This document shows, one piece after another, positions 6,221 through 7,169 of a DNA stretch of 7,169 nucleotides (position 1 is the stretch's first letter; every line of letters starts with the position of its first letter). The position numbers were made by a program, and so were the translations under genes. The notes under the pieces are model-generated. The model had not been told where the DNA came from. It ran no database searches and saw only the letters and a program-made list of their open reading frames with translations. This stretch comes from an uncultured Lachnospiraceae bacterium. Its GTDB lineage: Bacteria > Bacillota > Clostridia > Lachnospirales > Lachnospiraceae. The DNA is taken from positions 1 through 7,169 of the forward strand of contig CACXGR010000206.1 in assembly GCA_902767235.1 (NCBI GenBank), given 5' to 3'.

Positions 6221-6262
6221 GGCTTTCAGCCTAAGATCCGCTGCGCTCCGGCGCAGATCTTA
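6221..6262 (-). promoter_or_regulatory. Two tandem hairpins in the nfeD mRNA leader
   Basis: On the minus strand TAAGATC (6256-6262) pairs with GATCTTA (6232-6238). The stem can be extended to about 10 bp with a G-U pair, or capped by an inner TGCGC/GCGCA stem with loop CGGA. A small GGCT-GAA-AGCC hairpin (6221-6231) follows directly. Both fall just after the predicted start (about 6266), so the larger one would sit almost at the 5' end of the transcript. No U-tract follows, so it is not a good terminator for the upstream methyltransferase. A stabilising or regulatory 5' structure is inferred; I recognise no known riboswitch. Confidence 0.55.
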
Positions 6263-6272
6263 TCTGAATCCA

Positions 6273-6301
6273 AATATATACATATTGTCGCCGGCTGTCA
6301 A
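6273..6301 (-). promoter_or_regulatory. Sigma-A promoter of the nfeD-SPFH-argF operon
   Basis: On the minus strand a perfect -35 TTGACA (6296-6301) is separated by 17 bp from the -10 TATATT (6273-6278, five of six consensus bases). The start site would be near 6266, giving a leader of roughly 100 nt before nfeD. The -35 begins one base after the stop codon of the methyltransferase gene (6303-6305). Confidence 0.82.
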
Positions 6302-6302
6302 A

Positions 6303-7094
6303 TCACTTTCGCCCGGCGCGCCGTCTCTGCCTCGATGCCTCAAACATCAGGATTCCTGCCGCCATCGCCGCGTTGAGGGACTCAATATTGCCGTCCATGG
6401 GAATGTGGATCCGCGCATCGGCCGCATCGGCCGCCGCATCGGTCAGTCCGTTTCCCTCGTTCCCGATCAGGAAGGCGCAGGGGCCCGCGTAATCCGCCTC
6501 ATCATAGGGGCGGCTCGCTTTGAGATGCGCCGCCAGGACCTTTACGCCGCACTGTTCTCTCAGCCATGCGATCTGCGCGGGAAGGTCTTCTGTATACAGG
6601 AAAGGAACGCGGAAGATCGCGCTCATCGTCGCTCTCACGGTCTTGGGATTAAAGAGGTCCGCCGTGTCCCTGCTCATGATGACGCCCGTCACACCGGCCG
6701 CCTCGGCGGTGCGAATCATCGTGCCCAAATTGCCGGGGTCCTGTATATTTTCCAGGATCAGGAGAAAGGGATTGCTTCCCAGCAGGTCCTCTTTCTCATA
6801 CTGCGGCATCCCGGCCACGCACAGAACGCCCTGGGGCGTCTCCGTGGCAGAGATCTTCCGCATGATCTCCGGCGTCAGGAGCATGCAGTCTTCAGGCTCT
6901 TTTCCGCCGAGCTTCTCCGCCAGGAATTCCTCCGTCATGTAGACTTCCCTGATGCAGCCGGCAGGCGCATCTCTGTAGAGCCGCTCTCCTTCCAGAATAA
7001 AAACTTTCTCCTCTCTGCGGAGCCTGGCTTTCTTCTGAAGGGCCGCCAGTCTTTTGACCCGCGCGTTGGACGCGGATGTGATCTTTTCGGCCAT
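6303..7094 (-). CDS. TrmH/SpoU family RNA 2'-O-ribose methyltransferase
   Basis: Members of this knotted SPOUT family transfer a methyl group from S-adenosylmethionine to a ribose 2'-hydroxyl in rRNA or tRNA. The 263-residue product is a typical length. The N-terminal substrate-binding domain (about 28-97) has FILEGERLYRDA and ends at SATETPQGVLCVA. The catalytic knot shows motif 1, LENIQDPGNLGTMIRTAEAAG (key residues Asn122 and Arg128), motif 2, FLIGNEGNGL (208-217), and motif 3, IPMDGNIESLNAAMAAGIL (231-249). The arginine-rich C-terminus (SRQRRRAGRK) suits RNA contact. The start ATG (7092-7094) has AAGGAG 10 nt upstream. The target base cannot be told from sequence; RlmB-like and YsgA-like 23S rRNA enzymes are the nearest guesses, so no symbol is given. 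A terminator lies just upstream and a new promoter just downstream, so it may form its own short transcript. Confidence 0.93.
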   Translation of the reverse strand: MAEKITSASNARVKRLAALQKKARLRREEKVFILEGERLYRDAPAGCIREVYMTEEFLAEKLGGKEPEDCMLLTPEIMRKISATETPQGVLCVAGMPQYEKEDLLGSNPFLLILENIQDPGNLGTMIRTAEAAGVTGVIMSRDTADLFNPKTVRATMSAIFRVPFLYTEDLPAQIAWLREQCGVKVLAAHLKASRPYDEADYAGPCAFLIGNEGNGLTDAAADAADARIHIPMDGNIESLNAAMAAGILMFEASRQRRRAGRK

Positions 7095-7114
7095 TTATCT
7101 TTCTCTCCTTCTCA

Positions 7115-7128
7115 CCCGCCGCGGCGGG
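7115..7128. repeat. 14-bp perfect GC palindrome between terminator and methyltransferase start
   Basis: CCCGCCGCGGCGGG is self-complementary and lies just upstream of the AAGGAG ribosome binding site of the methyltransferase gene. In RNA it could fold as a short hairpin of about five G-C pairs with a four-base loop, close enough to the ribosome binding site to affect translation. It could also be a protein-binding site. There is no direct evidence for either. Confidence 0.4.
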
Positions 7129-7130
7129 CG

Positions 7131-7164
7131 AATAAAAATAGCCGGACGAATTGCTCCGTCCGGC
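7131..7164 (-). terminator. Intrinsic terminator of the gene upstream (outside the window)
   Basis: On the minus strand GCCGGACG (7157-7164) and CGTCCGGC (7141-7148) form a perfect 8-bp stem with an 8-nt loop, followed by TATTTTTATT (7131-7140). This is a standard rho-independent terminator. It ends transcription arriving from beyond the right edge and leaves little room for a separate promoter before the methyltransferase gene. Confidence 0.85.
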
Positions 7165-7169
7165 CATGA

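Noticed and set aside
6892..7167. Minus-strand frame starting at the terminator (MAGRSNSSG...)
   Set aside because: It begins within the terminator hairpin and runs out of frame into the methyltransferase gene; no ribosome binding site.
6285..7169. Plus-strand reading frame (294 codons) opposite the methyltransferase, open at the window edge
   Set aside because: The opposite strand encodes a complete SpoU enzyme; this frame has no domain or initiation signal.
1..7169. CRISPR array, tRNA or rRNA gene, insertion sequence, phage or defence genes
   Set aside because: No regularly spaced repeats, cloverleaf sequence, transposase, integrase or terminal inverted repeats were seen; all genes are ordinary chromosomal ones.

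Overview
The window is a compact stretch of bacterial chromosome in which every supported gene lies on the minus strand, so transcription runs from high to low coordinates. Gene content and protein style point to a Clostridia member, most likely Lachnospiraceae or a close relative with moderately high GC: a greA-lysS pair preceded by dusB and birA, a GreA of clostridial type, a BirA carrying a DNA-binding domain, and a small protein resembling the Lachnospiraceae family DUF6145. The assignment is inferred from recognition and was not checked against a database.

Layout in order of transcription. At the right edge (7131-7164) lies an intrinsic terminator for a gene outside the window. Next is a TrmH/SpoU-family RNA 2'-O-methyltransferase (6303-7094). 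A consensus-like sigma-A promoter (6273-6301) and a structured leader with two hairpins precede nfeD (5721-6164), a stomatin/QmcA-like SPFH protein (4701-5645), argF/arcB-type ornithine carbamoyltransferase (3686-4675), birA (2649-3668), an uncharacterised acidic-tailed protein (2219-2656) and dusB (1208-2191). From argF to dusB the genes are 17-27 bp apart or overlapping, which suggests one long operon. A second, perfect-consensus promoter (1173-1202) drives greA (609-1094) and lysS (1-555, cut by the window edge).

Functionally this is mostly housekeeping: RNA modification (methyltransferase, DusB), transcript elongation rescue (GreA), tRNA charging (LysRS), biotin attachment and regulation (BirA), arginine metabolism (OTCase) and membrane organisation (NfeD-SPFH). 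There is no mobile element, CRISPR array, RNA gene or defence system. The points worth a second look are modest: the two promoter/leader regions, an overlapping set of inverted repeats at the nfeD stop codon, the embedding of argF in a membrane-protein operon, and the uncharacterised gene between birA and dusB. No intergenic stretch exceeds 300 bases; the longest (6165-6302, 138 bp) holds the nfeD promoter and leader.
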